Source: Litchfieldella qijiaojingensis
GTDB lineage: Bacteria; Pseudomonadota; Gammaproteobacteria; Pseudomonadales; Halomonadaceae
Direction of reading: 5' to 3'
Length of the DNA: 64,000 nucleotides
Assembly: GCF_014651875.1 (NCBI RefSeq)
Contig: NZ_BMXS01000001.1
Span: forward strand, 1-64,000
Position numbers and translations under genes: made by a program. The notes below the pieces were generated by a model. It did not search any database. It was not told where the DNA came from and saw only the letters and a program-made list of their open reading frames with translations. Every line of letters begins with the position of its first letter. Position 1 is the stretch's first letter. Of the stretch, positions 32,434 through 40,990 are shown in pieces.

Positions 32434-35400
32434 TCAACCGCCGGCGACCTGCAAGACGGGAGAGGATGGACGGCAGAGGCTTTGACCGCCGGGTTGCAGG
32501 TACGGCCGCAAGATGGGCTCCATGCCCTTGAGCACCTGGACCGGCAGGGCGGAAGTGAAGCGGAAGTTGTCCGACTGGCTGCCGGCCACATAGGCGGTGA
32601 GCGTACCGAAGTGATGCTCGCCAAGGTAGAACACGAAGGTGGCGGTGCGGTTGAGGGCTCGAGAGTCGATGACATGACCGAAGCGGGTCACGGTTTCGAT
32701 ACGGTTATCACCGGTGCCGGTCTTGCCGCCCAAGGTCAACGGCGTGCCATCCTCCAGGGTAAAGCTGCCCTGCAGGCGTCGAGCGGTTCCACCTTCCACC
32801 ACCTGCGACAGCGCTTCACGCAGCACAGCGGCAACTTCCGGAGCCATCACGCGTTCGCCGTTCGTGGGCGTACGAACGAAGTGTGTTTCGTAGGGGGTGC
32901 CAGCGGCGAACTGCAGGGTGTCGATGCGTTGTGTGGGCAGGCGTACGCCGTCGTTGAGAATGATGCCCATCAGTTCGGCCAGAGCCGCGGGTCGGTCGCC
33001 GGAACTGCCGATGGCGGTGGCCAGCGACGGTACCAGGTGCTCGAAGGGGTAGCCCAGACGCTTCCAGCGCTGGTGGATATCCAGGAAGGCCTCGACTTCC
33101 AGCATGGTGCGAATGCGGATGTCACGAGCGCTGCGGTGACGTGTCTTGAACAGCCAGCCATAGACTTCCTGGCGTTCGTCGTGGCTGGCGGCCACGGCGT
33201 CATGGAAGCTGGCATCGGGATTATCGAGCAGGTAACCGAGCAACCACAGTTCCAGCGGGTGCACTCGGGCGATGTAACCCTGGTCGGAGAGGTCGTAGGC
33301 ACCGGGGCCGTAGCTGTGATAGAGATCGTCGATACGTTTGTCGCTGAGCGACGCTCCTGGCAGGCGCTCGTCAAGAAAGGCTGAGAAGGTGTCGAGGTCA
33401 GCTTCCGGTATCAGATAGCGATGCACCGCAGCCAGCCGTGCCGGGGTAGTGCGCAGGCCATCGAGGAAGGTGTCGAGGCGTTGCGGGTTGTCCTTGTCCT
33501 GGTACTTGCGCCAGAAACGCAGCAGGAAGACGCGCCCTTCGCGGTCGGCGAAGCGGCGCAGGTACTCCACGCGGCGTGGGTCATTGTCGTCTTCGAGCAA
33601 CTGGGTGCGGTTGACGTTCTGGTAAGTGGTGTAACGCACGATGTCGCGCAGCAGGCGCACGAAGGCCAGGTTGATCGATTCGCGCAGGGCGTCGTTGAGG
33701 GTTGGGTAGCGGCCGTTGTCCTCGCGCCGGAAATTACTGAAAGTATGGCGGCCGCCGCCGGTGAAGAAGGCTTCGTGTGGGCTCGCCGAGTAACGACGTT
33801 CCATGGCGGCGTGCAGCATGGCGGTCAGGTCGCGCTCGGGATTGGCGATCAAGTAGTCCAGTGCCCAGCGGCTGAGCGTATCCTGACGGTCGATCTCGAC
33901 TTGGCGTAGGGCGTCGGCCGATTCCGCTGCGTAGCGCTGGTGCAACTCGGCGATCACTTCCAGGTAGGTGGCGAGCACCCGCAGTTTGGCGGTCGAGCCG
34001 AGCTCCAGTTTACTGCCTTCGTTGATGTCGAACGGTTGGTTGGTATTGTCGGTCTGCACCCGAACCTGGAAGCCCTCGTTGCCACGCTCGAACAGGGTAA
34101 AGCTGTAGCGTACCTCGCCGGTTTTTTCCGGGGACAACAGGCGCTCGCCGAACAATCCGATTTCGTTGGCGAATTCCGGGTCGGCCAGGCGCTGCAGATA
34201 GTCGGATACCTGCCGTTGCAGGTCGCCATGCAGCGTGGTGGTGGCTGAGAGATCGAGCCGGTCGAGATCATAGTAGGAAAGTCCCATCAGACTGGCAAGC
34301 CGGCTGCGTGCCACCTGGATGCCCTTGTCGCTCTCGATATGGATACGTGCCGGATCCTGGGGGAAGTGGCGGAACCCGAGGGCTTGGGACAACGCAGCAT
34401 CGCGTAGGGCGGTGTCGATTACCCCTGCTTCGACCAACAGGCGCAGATAGCTGTCGGTGAGCTGCTCCAGGGACTGACGACCCTGTGACAGGTAATAGGA
34501 AGGGCGGCGTTGGGCGATCATCAGCGATACCACCTGTCTCAAAGCCAACCCTTGTGCCGCTATCGTGCTGTCATCATTGAAGGCCGGGACCAACAGGCGG
34601 TTGACGGTGTCGAAGTCGGCGCCGTACCAGACCCACAGGCCATCGCCGAGACCATGGACTTCTCCATAGCCAGGAGCTGCCGAAAGCGGAACCGTGTTGA
34701 GATATTCCAGGGCAACGTCACGGCGTGCCCCTATAGTCTGCGGGCCTTGCTGGTAACTGCGCACGCTGGCCGAGATCATCTGGCGCAGCTTTTCCATTGC
34801 CGAAACCGTCAGGCCGCTGGGCGAGTGGCGATACTTTTCCACTTGGGTGGCCAGGGTACTGCCGCCGGTGGATTGTTCCTGCATGTCCAATGCCTTGCCC
34901 ACCTGGGACATCGCGGCCTTGGCGAAGCGTGGCCAGTCCACCGCGGGGTTGGCGAAAGGGTGGGTGTCGTCGAGCAGTTCGCGATTCTCGATGAACAGCA
35001 ATGTTTGCAGCACTAGGGGAGGAATCGCATCGAAATGTGGGTAATGTCGCTGTGGGTGGCGGAATTCGTAGAGTGGCTCACCACGACACTCGGCGATGGT
35101 CAGGCCGGCCCGGGTCTTTTCTTGATAGGGAACGAAGAAGCCACGTTGGGCATAGTCAAGCAGCGACGAGGAGAACTGGGCCTGGTGCTCGACGAGGTAA
35201 TCCCGGTGCGTGAGTCGTTGCTGCAGCGCAGGTAGCAATGTATAGCCAAGGCGGGTGTCGAAAGGGCCGTGTTGCGGGAAGACGATCTGGTTGCTGGGCC
35301 CAGGTTCGAGCGAGAATGTCAGGGTGCTGGCATAACGCGACAGTTCCTTGGCCTGCAGCCGCGATGTGCGCGCCTCGGCTACCAACAGGGAAGACAGGAC

Positions 35401-35547
35401 GGCGGCCAGCGACAGCAATACCCAAGGTATTACGACTTTTAGCCGCCAGTGGGGTTTGGCACGAGCCGAGGTAGGCTGTGGAGGACGATATGCCTCTTGT
35501 GCTGAGAGATCGGTGCTCTGGTGCGTTGGATATTCGAATGCGCCCAT
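32434..35547 (-). CDS. Large bifunctional penicillin-binding protein (GT51 + transpeptidase)
   Basis: 1037 residues. A membrane helix is at about 37-58. The glycosyltransferase-51 domain spans roughly 160-320 with the catalytic Glu in LFIENRELLDDTHPF and the block QSTGGSTLATQVEKY. A transpeptidase-like domain has SxxK at 518-521 (LGSTAKLRV), a SxN in LRESINLAF, and KTGT at 942-945. About 400 residues separate SxN and KTGT, longer than in PBP1a/1b. It should polymerise lipid II and crosslink glycan in the periplasm. Neighbours give no partner genes. I could not match it to PBP1a, 1b or 1c, so it is an additional class A type. Confidence 0.85.
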   Translation of the reverse strand: MGAFEYPTHQSTDLSAQEAYRPPQPTSARAKPHWRLKVVIPWVLLSLAAVLSSLLVAEARTSRLQAKELSRYASTLTFSLEPGPSNQIVFPQHGPFDTRLGYTLLPALQQRLTHRDYLVEHQAQFSSSLLDYAQRGFFVPYQEKTRAGLTIAECRGEPLYEFRHPQRHYPHFDAIPPLVLQTLLFIENRELLDDTHPFANPAVDWPRFAKAAMSQVGKALDMQEQSTGGSTLATQVEKYRHSPSGLTVSAMEKLRQMISASVRSYQQGPQTIGARRDVALEYLNTVPLSAAPGYGEVHGLGDGLWVWYGADFDTVNRLLVPAFNDDSTIAAQGLALRQVVSLMIAQRRPSYYLSQGRQSLEQLTDSYLRLLVEAGVIDTALRDAALSQALGFRHFPQDPARIHIESDKGIQVARSRLASLMGLSYYDLDRLDLSATTTLHGDLQRQVSDYLQRLADPEFANEIGLFGERLLSPEKTGEVRYSFTLFERGNEGFQVRVQTDNTNQPFDINEGSKLELGSTAKLRVLATYLEVIAELHQRYAAESADALRQVEIDRQDTLSRWALDYLIANPERDLTAMLHAAMERRYSASPHEAFFTGGGRHTFSNFRREDNGRYPTLNDALRESINLAFVRLLRDIVRYTTYQNVNRTQLLEDDNDPRRVEYLRRFADREGRVFLLRFWRKYQDKDNPQRLDTFLDGLRTTPARLAAVHRYLIPEADLDTFSAFLDERLPGASLSDKRIDDLYHSYGPGAYDLSDQGYIARVHPLELWLLGYLLDNPDASFHDAVAASHDERQEVYGWLFKTRHRSARDIRIRTMLEVEAFLDIHQRWKRLGYPFEHLVPSLATAIGSSGDRPAALAELMGIILNDGVRLPTQRIDTLQFAAGTPYETHFVRTPTNGERVMAPEVAAVLREALSQVVEGGTARRLQGSFTLEDGTPLTLGGKTGTGDNRIETVTRFGHVIDSRALNRTATFVFYLGEHHFGTLTAYVAGSQSDNFRFTSALPVQVLKGMEPILRPYLQPGGQSLCRPSSPVLQVAGG

Positions 35548-35584
35548 CTCTACTTCTCCCAGCGCGTACCGCTACATGACCTCC

Positions 35585-35629
35585 GGGAAGCGCTGAATAA
35601 ATGCCTGCGCGGCTTATTCAGCGCTTCCC
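35585..35629. repeat. Perfect 16-bp palindrome ahead of the PBP gene
   Basis: GGGAAGCGCTGAATAA (35585-35600) and TTATTCAGCGCTTCCC (35614-35629) are exact inverse complements with a 13-base GC-rich loop. Such GGGAAGCGCTGAATAA ends resemble terminal repeats of IS5-type elements, so it may be the two joined ends of a vanished element or a tiny MITE. It lies 38 bases upstream of the PBP start and 57 bases after the NTF2-like gene's stop, and may act as that gene's terminator or as an operator. Confidence 0.7.
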
Positions 35630-35685
35630 TAATTCAAGAGTAGACGGACGACGCGGAAAGAAGGAGAGGGGCCAGCACAATTTCT

Positions 35686-36108
35686 TTACACGGTAGGAGG
35701 CCCTTCCTGGCCCACGACTTGGGCGATCCAGTCGTTGAGATTGTAGTAGTTAGTGACACGAGCCACCTTGCCCTGGCGGATCTCGAAGAAAGCACCGGCA
35801 GGCAGTTCATAAGTCTGCCCCTCGGCTTCAGGCAGGCCCTCGTCGGTGGCCAGGTATTCGCCATGGACCACGAACTCGGCGGCGCCACGGCTGCCGTCGT
35901 CGTTGACCATGATCACCATGTCGCTCAACCGTTCCCGGTAGCAGCGGTTCATATGGGCCATGAAGTCGGCAAAGGCGCCCTTGCCGACCTGGCGTTCGCC
36001 CTGGTTGATGTCATGAACGACCTCGTCGTCGAGCAGCGCGAGGAAAGCATCCATGTCGCCAGCGTTGAAAGCCGCGTAATAGGCTTGAATCAGGTCTTGG
36101 GAGGTCAT
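35686..36108 (-). CDS. Ketosteroid-isomerase-like (NTF2-fold) protein
   Basis: 140 residues. LIQAYYAAFNAGDMDAFLAL and LLDDEVVHDINQGERQVGKG are the SnoaL/ketosteroid isomerase-like N-terminus with an acidic pocket. GAAEFVVHGEYLATDEGLPE and YELPAGAFFEIRQGKVARVT finish the NTF2 fold. The name follows database usage for this subgroup; the substrate is unknown and no isomerase activity is shown by the sequence. AAGGATGG precedes the ATG. It is transcribed away from the CDGSH gene, 181 bases upstream. Confidence 0.85.
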   Translation of the reverse strand: MTSQDLIQAYYAAFNAGDMDAFLALLDDEVVHDINQGERQVGKGAFADFMAHMNRCYRERLSDMVIMVNDDGSRGAAEFVVHGEYLATDEGLPEAEGQTYELPAGAFFEIRQGKVARVTNYYNLNDWIAQVVGQEGPPTV

Positions 36109-36289
36109 CGAATCACCATCCTTTGTGTGAAGGGAACATCGAATAAATGTTTGTGTTCATGATGGTAGGGTAAGTTCGATGAAGCGAGCTTGCCCGGTTG
36201 CGGCGCTGAAATCCCCCAAGGCGCCTGATGGCAAGAGGTATTCGGCTACGCTGATATGAGAATTCCCGAAATGGTGATGAGAGGTTTAT

Positions 36290-36529
36290 ATGAGCGAAGC
36301 GCTCGTGGCACAAAAGGGTCCCTACGCCGTCAAGGTCGAAGCAGGGAAACGCTATACCTGGTGTGCCTGTGGGCGTAGCGGGAGCCAGCCATACTGCGAT
36401 GGCTCTCACAAGACCACCGATCTCAGGCCGGTGGTCTACAAGGCGGAGAAGGACGGCACCGTGTATTTCTGTGGTTGCAAGCAGACCTCGACGCCACCGT
36501 TGTGTGACGGTACCCATAACACTCTCTAG
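36290..36529 (+). CDS. CDGSH iron-sulfur protein with two [2Fe-2S] motifs
   Basis: 79 residues with two complete CDGSH motifs: CACGRSGSQPYCDGSH and CGCKQTSTPPLCDGTH. Each C-x-C-...-C-D-G-(S/T)-H set binds one [2Fe-2S] cluster through three Cys and one His, so the small protein should hold two clusters. Tandem-motif CDGSH proteins of this kind are soluble in bacteria, in contrast to the membrane-bound mitoNEETs. Roles in iron or redox balance have been proposed but not settled. GAGAGG precedes the ATG. It stands alone between a divergent NTF2-like gene and an acyltransferase gene. Confidence 0.93.
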   Translation: MSEALVAQKGPYAVKVEAGKRYTWCACGRSGSQPYCDGSHKTTDLRPVVYKAEKDGTVYFCGCKQTSTPPLCDGTHNTL

Positions 36530-36617
36530 GCATAATTCCTTCCTGATATCACTTGAGACAGGACGCGCCCCGGATCTGCCTATTGCAGTGTCAGGTGCCG
36601 CTTGACGAGGACAGACA

Positions 36618-37790
36618 GTGCCTGACATGGCAAGGCAGGGAAAAGATGGCATGGCAAAGCAGCAAGCGGGACGTAGCGATCGCCTTCGGGCGGCACTTCG
36701 GGCGCGTCCTTATTTGCCGACCGGCGGTGGGCGAATCGAAGCCATCGATCTGGCTCGCGGGATCGCCATTGGACTGATGATCCTGAGCCATGGCGTTTCG
36801 GGGTTGCTAGGCATTCGCCAGGTGCCCGACTGGGGGATGGTACCCATCCACCTGATCACCAAGTTCTCGTCGTCGTTGTTCATTCTGGTGTTCGGTATCG
36901 CCCTGGCGGTGGCTTTCCTGCCGCATGCGGATGCCGAGGACTGGCCGCGGCGGCGCATGAAGCTGTGGTTGCGCGCGTTGGTGGTGCTGTTCTGGTACAA
37001 GATCCTGACCGTCGTCGAGATGCTGCCGCTCTATCAGCCGCAGGATATCGTCGATACGCTGCTCTATCGGCGCTTCCCGATCTGGGTGGAGATCCTTGGC
37101 TTCTATGCCATTGCCTTGCTCTGGGTGCCGCTGATCCTGCCGGTATGGAAACGCGCACCGCTATGGGGCCGTTTGGCCAGTCCGGTACTGATGGCTCTGC
37201 TGGCATACCTGTTGGGGCGCTATAGCGTTTTCGGCGACAACGAGCCGCTCCAGGCCCTGCTGATCGAACACGACGATCATTACACCTGGGGGCAGTTGAG
37301 TCGCGGGCCGTTGGTGTTGGTGGGTTTGCTGATCGGCGAAGCGGTGTTGCGCTGTTACTGGAAGCCCGATCTGCGGTGGCGGCTGGTGAAAATGCTGGCT
37401 GGTGCCGGAGGTGTACTGTTGCTGACGTTCTTCGCGCTGGCGGCACCGGCACTGGGCGAGCAGTTGATGGCGGTGGCGCGCAATGTCGGCAAGCACCCGC
37501 CGGAGCTGATGTTCATGCTGTTCAGCGTCGGTGGGGCGTTGGTGATCCTGGCTCTAGCCCTGTTGGGTGGCGAGCGTCTGGCAAGCTGGCTGCGACCGAT
37601 CACGTTGGTTGGCACGGATGCGCTCAAGGCCTTCATCTTCCATATCGTGGCGATCTTCCTGGTCATGCGCTACCTGTTCGAGATGTGGCAGGTCTTCAGT
37701 TATCCGCAGGTGCTAGGGATCAGCCTGGCGTTGATCGTGGTTACGGGGCTGTGGATTCGGTTGACCACCTGGATCAAGGTCAAGTCATGA
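36618..37790 (+). CDS. Membrane acyltransferase, DUF1624/heparan-glucosaminide acetyltransferase-like
   Basis: 390 residues with about ten membrane helices. RIEAIDLARGIAIGLMILSH, near residue 40, is the signature start of the HGSNAT/DUF1624 (YeiB-like) group, with the Asp-Arg and the His thought to take the acyl group. These proteins move acyl groups, often acetyl, across the membrane onto sugars. GAGGA six bases ahead of a GTG at 36618 supports the GTG start; ATGs at 36627 and 36651 are alternatives. Its end overlaps the start of the next gene (ATGA), so the acyltransferase and a serine hydrolase are translated together. Confidence 0.82.
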   Translation: MPDMARQGKDGMAKQQAGRSDRLRAALRARPYLPTGGGRIEAIDLARGIAIGLMILSHGVSGLLGIRQVPDWGMVPIHLITKFSSSLFILVFGIALAVAFLPHADAEDWPRRRMKLWLRALVVLFWYKILTVVEMLPLYQPQDIVDTLLYRRFPIWVEILGFYAIALLWVPLILPVWKRAPLWGRLASPVLMALLAYLLGRYSVFGDNEPLQALLIEHDDHYTWGQLSRGPLVLVGLLIGEAVLRCYWKPDLRWRLVKMLAGAGGVLLLTFFALAAPALGEQLMAVARNVGKHPPELMFMLFSVGGALVILALALLGGERLASWLRPITLVGTDALKAFIFHIVAIFLVMRYLFEMWQVFSYPQVLGISLALIVVTGLWIRLTTWIKVKS

Positions 37791-38839
37791 TGATGGTGTG
37801 GCGACGTGTCGGCTTGGTCTCGATGCTGTGGTTTGCCGTGACTGCCACCGCATCGGCGGACCCATCCGATTGGCGCGCCGACTTGCGCGAACGTCTGGCG
37901 ATACTCGACGCCGATTTCCCCGGCGAACTGGGCGTGTATGTGAAGGAAATGGACAGCGGCGAGACGTTCTCGTTGCGCGCTGACGAGGTGTGGTACCTGG
38001 CCTCGTTGGTCAAGGTAGCGGTGGCGATGGCCCTGCTGCGCCAGGTTGAACGGGGCGAGTTGGCACTGGATTCCACCCTGCGACTGGAAGTGTCCGATTA
38101 TGTGGATGGAGCGGGGGCGACCAACTGGCAAGAGCCGGGCAGCGACTTGCGCATCGACTTCCTGCTCGAACAGATGTTGACCGCCAGCGACAATACCGCT
38201 GCCGACATGTTAATGCGGCATGTCGGCCTCGAAGAGGTCAACCGCCTGACTCAGGCAGTGGTGCCGGAAGGGCTTGGCCCCATCACCACCCTGATTGATG
38301 TGCGCCGTCATATATACCGTTACCTGCATCCGCGTGCCCTCGAACTCGATGGCATGGTGTTCATTACCTTGTACAAGGCTGATGACGATGAACGGCGCGT
38401 CGAGGTCTTCCGCAAACTGCTGGGACTGCCCCGGCATGAGCTGAGAGTCGACGATCTGGATAGGGCTTTCGCTGCCTACTATACCTCGCATCTCAATGCC
38501 GGCTGGCTGAGCGCCTATGGTCGGCTGCTCGAAGCACTGGCCGAAGGGCGGGTATTGTCGTCCGAATACACGGCGTATCTGCTGGCGATGCTGCGTCGAG
38601 TCACTACCGGCGAGCAGCGGCTCAAGGCGGGGTTGCCGTCGGGATTGAGCTTCGCCCACAAGACTGGCACCCAGCATCGTCGGGCATGCGATGCCGGAAT
38701 TGCCAACCGCGACCCGAGAGAGCCCGCGCGAGGGGTGATCATCGTTGCCTGCGCCCGCGGTAGTCTGGAGGAGGAGCAGGCCGAATCGGCACTGGCAGCG
38801 GTTGGCGCTGCTGTCGCCGCTTCGGGAGTACTGGAATAA
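37787..38839 (+). CDS. Class A beta-lactamase-fold serine hydrolase, exported
   Basis: 350 residues. A signal peptide (RRVGLVSMLWFAVTATASAD) precedes a domain with SxxK at 73-76 (ASLVKVAVA), SDN at 134-136 (TASDNTAAD) and KTG at 292-294 (AHKTGTQHR). These are the three motifs of class A beta-lactamases and low-molecular-mass DD-peptidases. At 350 residues it is longer than a typical class A enzyme (about 290), with an insert before KTG. Whether it hydrolyses beta-lactams or modifies cell-wall peptides cannot be told. The ATG overlaps the acyltransferase stop, implying a shared envelope pathway. Confidence 0.85.
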   Translation: MMMVWRRVGLVSMLWFAVTATASADPSDWRADLRERLAILDADFPGELGVYVKEMDSGETFSLRADEVWYLASLVKVAVAMALLRQVERGELALDSTLRLEVSDYVDGAGATNWQEPGSDLRIDFLLEQMLTASDNTAADMLMRHVGLEEVNRLTQAVVPEGLGPITTLIDVRRHIYRYLHPRALELDGMVFITLYKADDDERRVEVFRKLLGLPRHELRVDDLDRAFAAYYTSHLNAGWLSAYGRLLEALAEGRVLSSEYTAYLLAMLRRVTTGEQRLKAGLPSGLSFAHKTGTQHRRACDAGIANRDPREPARGVIIVACARGSLEEEQAESALAAVGAAVAASGVLE

Positions 38840-39155
38840 TTCTTGCTCTCCGACTTTTCAGATAGCCCTTGGCTGGCCTAACGGCCGGATCGCGCAGAAA
38901 ATCTGCGCTCCCACTGAAGAAAGATGTTCACGGGATTGCTATGGGAGGACTGTCGTGGGAGCGCAGCTCCGCTGCGCGATGAGTTGGGTTTCACAAAGAA
39001 TGTTGGATCACGGCAACGGAACTGGCGTGACCTATACTGGGGGTGCCGAGAAGTTGCCTGCCATGGTGAGAGATATCGCTCATGGCCTCCATAGTCGATC
39101 AAGGGGCGCTTTCGGCCATGTCGAGACTGGCCAGCGACAGAACTCGGAGGCTCAG
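38840..39155. other. Intergenic gap with REP-like palindromes
   Basis: No gene is supportable. The gap contains the pair of palindromic units listed separately; the rest (38984-39155) carries only a ribosome site for the next gene. Confidence 0.6.
38875..38983. repeat. REP-like palindrome pair, locus 1
   Basis: Unit 1 (38875-38914) begins GGCCTAACGGCCGGATCGCG and ends ATCTGCGCTCCCAC; unit 2 (38955-38983), GTGGGAGCGCAGCTCCGCTG continuing GCGATGAG, is nearly its reverse complement. The two face each other across 40 bases, as in a BIME. The same units recur at 42764-42932 and 60073-60216. REP elements can pause transcription or shield mRNA ends; they are mobilised by RAYT transposases, none of which is in this window. 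Confidence 0.8.
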
Positions 39156-39362
39156 ATGAACGAAGAAACCTTCAACCTCAGTATCCGCAAGTTCCTGAAA
39201 CACGTCGGCGTCAGTTCCCAGCGCGAGATCGAGCATGCCGTGGACAAAGCAGTGGAGGCAGGGACCCTTGAGGGGACGGAGAGTTTTCCCGCCGTCATGA
39301 CCCTCGAGGTCGACGGGCTCAACCTGAAGGTCGAGTTCGACGGCAAGATTCAGCTCGAATAG
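39156..39362 (+). CDS. DUF6494 small protein
   Basis: 68 residues: MNEETFNLSIRKFLKHVGVS, a short link with EIEHAVDKAVEAG, then VMTLEVDGLNLKVEFDGKIQ. The helix followed by a two-stranded end matches the small conserved family DUF6494, found in gammaproteobacteria; no function is known. CTCGGAGG lies seven bases before the ATG. The open frame extends far upstream, but the real start is fixed by that ribosome site. It stands alone between REP units and a Vgb-like gene. Confidence 0.82.
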   Translation: MNEETFNLSIRKFLKHVGVSSQREIEHAVDKAVEAGTLEGTESFPAVMTLEVDGLNLKVEFDGKIQLE

Positions 39363-39430
39363 CCATTGCTGTCATGCATCGTCGGGCCATGGTGTCACAC
39401 CATGGCCTGGTTGCGATGAAGGGGGAAGTA

Positions 39431-40423
39431 ATGAAAGGCATGGCGTCCTGGGCAGTGGCGTTGCTGGCCGGTGGCCTGCTGGCCATGCCGGGGACCTCGC
39501 ACGCGGACTCCTGGGGCGAGCTCGAGATCACTGAGTGGCGTGTGCCCTGGGAGGCATCGCGGCCGCGCGACCCGTGGGTTGCCGGCCGGGGACGGGTCTG
39601 GTTCGTCGGCCAGCAAGGCGACTATGTCGCGACTCTCGATCCCCAGGGCAGCGATTTCCAGCGTTACGATCTCGAGGCGGGAACCGGGCCGCATAATGTT
39701 ATCGCCGACGAGCGCGGTGTCTGGTATTCCGGCAACCGTGCACGGCATATCGGGTGGTTGGATCCCGCTAGCGGAGACATCGAGAAGATCATGCTGCCGG
39801 AACCCGGAGATGTACACACCATGGATTTCACTCAGCAGGGGGATATCTGGTTTACCGTAGCCAGGGGCAATCAGCTTGGCTTTCTGGACACTGCCAGCAG
39901 GGAAGTGACGTTGCACGAGGTTCCGACTCTGGGAGCGTACCCCTATGCCATGGTCGTGGGCAGCGACGGTCGCCCTTGGGCAACCCTATTCGGCACCCAC
40001 AAGCTGGCGACGGTGAACGACGGTGAAGTGAAAGAGATCGAACTGCCACGAGAAGGGGCTAGGCCCAGGCGTCTGGCGGTGACCGACGACGGCTCCGTCT
40101 GGTACGTGGATTATGCCGGTGGCTATCTGGGGCGTCTGGACCCTGATAGCGGTGACATCGACGAGTGGCGAGCACCGGCAGCCGCTGATTCAAGGCCCTA
40201 TGCGATGGCCTCGGACGATAGAGGGCGCCCGTGGTTCGTGGAAACCGGTGTGATGCCCAACCGTTTCGTGGGCTTCGATCCGGAAACCGAAACCTTCAGC
40301 GAGCCAGTCGAGATCGGCAGTGGCGGTGGTACGGTGCGCCACATGGTTTTCGATGCCGAAAGTCGGAGTTTCTGGTTCGGGACCGATGCCAACACCATCG
40401 GTCGGGCACGCCTGGTCGAATGA
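39431..40423 (+). CDS. Exported Vgb-like (virginiamycin B lyase fold) beta-propeller
   Basis: About 330 residues. The signal peptide (MASWAVALLAGGLLAMPGTSHA) leads to a seven-bladed propeller with repeats W-F-x-G/T-x-x-G-N/R-x-I/L-G-x-L-D: VWYSGNRARHIGWLDPASGD, IWFTVARGNQLGFLDTASRE, VWYVDYAGGYLGRLDPDSGD, FWFGTDANTIGRARLVE. Virginiamycin B lyase has this fold with a catalytic His and Glu pair; these cannot be assigned with confidence here and related periplasmic proteins have no antibiotic role. The ATG at 39431 follows AGGGGGAAG. It is convergent with soxR. Confidence 0.78.
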   Translation: MKGMASWAVALLAGGLLAMPGTSHADSWGELEITEWRVPWEASRPRDPWVAGRGRVWFVGQQGDYVATLDPQGSDFQRYDLEAGTGPHNVIADERGVWYSGNRARHIGWLDPASGDIEKIMLPEPGDVHTMDFTQQGDIWFTVARGNQLGFLDTASREVTLHEVPTLGAYPYAMVVGSDGRPWATLFGTHKLATVNDGEVKEIELPREGARPRRLAVTDDGSVWYVDYAGGYLGRLDPDSGDIDEWRAPAAADSRPYAMASDDRGRPWFVETGVMPNRFVGFDPETETFSEPVEIGSGGGTVRHMVFDAESRSFWFGTDANTIGRARLVE

Positions 40424-40442
40424 GTTCCGTGTACGGCCGGCG

Positions 40443-40904
40443 TCATTCCGGATCGAGCAGCCGCGGCCCTGGACCTTCCTCGGACAGTTCGTCCCAGGGG
40501 TTGCGCAACGGACAGTCATCGAGCGATAGGCAGCCGCAACCGATACAGCCGCTGAGCTGGTCGCGGAGCTTGGTCAATCGTGCGATACGGTCGTCCAGGT
40601 CCGCCTTCCACTGCGCCGATAGCTGGCGCCAGTCGTCGCTATTCGGGGTACGCTCGTCTGGGAGCGTTTGCAGCGCATCGCGGATCGAGGCCAGGGGAAT
40701 GCCGGTGCGTTGGGCGACCTTGATGATGGCCACGCGCCGCAGTACGTCGCGGGTATAGCGCCGCTGGTTGCCGGCATTGCGGCGGCTTTTGATCAATCCC
40801 TTGGCCTCGTAGAAGTGGATGGCCGAGACGGCAAGGCCGCTGCGTTTCGCCACTTCGCCTACACTGAGTTCCTTATGTAGACGACTGGGATCGATTCTCG
40901 ACAT
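40443..40904 (-). CDS. soxR: Redox-sensitive transcriptional activator SoxR
   Basis: About 153 residues of the MerR family. [20 protein letters not shown] then [19 protein letters not shown] is the winged helix; after the dimerisation helix the four cysteines C120, C123, C125 and C131 ([12 protein letters not shown]) show the C-x2-C-x-C-x5-C spacing that ligates the [2Fe-2S] sensor of SoxR. Redox-cycling compounds oxidise the cluster and activate target promoters. AGAGGG lies before the ATG at 40904. The divergent ABC exporter, with its SoxR box, is the evident target; no soxS is present here. Confidence 0.94.
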   Translation of the reverse strand: MSRIDPSRLHKELSVGEVAKRSGLAVSAIHFYEAKGLIKSRRNAGNQRRYTRDVLRRVAIIKVAQRTGIPLASIRDALQTLPDERTPNSDDWRQLSAQWKADLDDRIARLTKLRDQLSGCIGCGCLSLDDCPLRNPWDELSEEGPGPRLLDPE

Positions 40905-40920
40905 TGTCATCCCTCTCATC

Positions 40921-40951
40921 TTGACCTCAAGCTTGCTTGAGGTTTTACGCT
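40921..40951 (+). promoter_or_regulatory. SoxR box within a 19-bp-spacer promoter
   Basis: TTGACC (-35, 40921-40926) and TACGCT (-10, 40946-40951) are separated by exactly 19 bases. The spacer lies over a perfect dyad, ACCTCAAGC (40924-40932) and GCTTGAGGT (40935-40943). CCTCAAG/CTTGAGG is the half-site of SoxR operators. The geometry is that of a SoxR-activated promoter reading into the ABC exporter at 40991; it may also let SoxR control its own gene on the other side. Confidence 0.9.
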
Positions 40952-40990
40952 AGCTAGCCTCGGTCGGCAACCCCCAGGGACAAGGTAACG

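Noticed and set aside
32407-33384. Plus-strand open frame opposite the PBP gene
   Set aside because: Antisense of the transpeptidase domain with no start signal.
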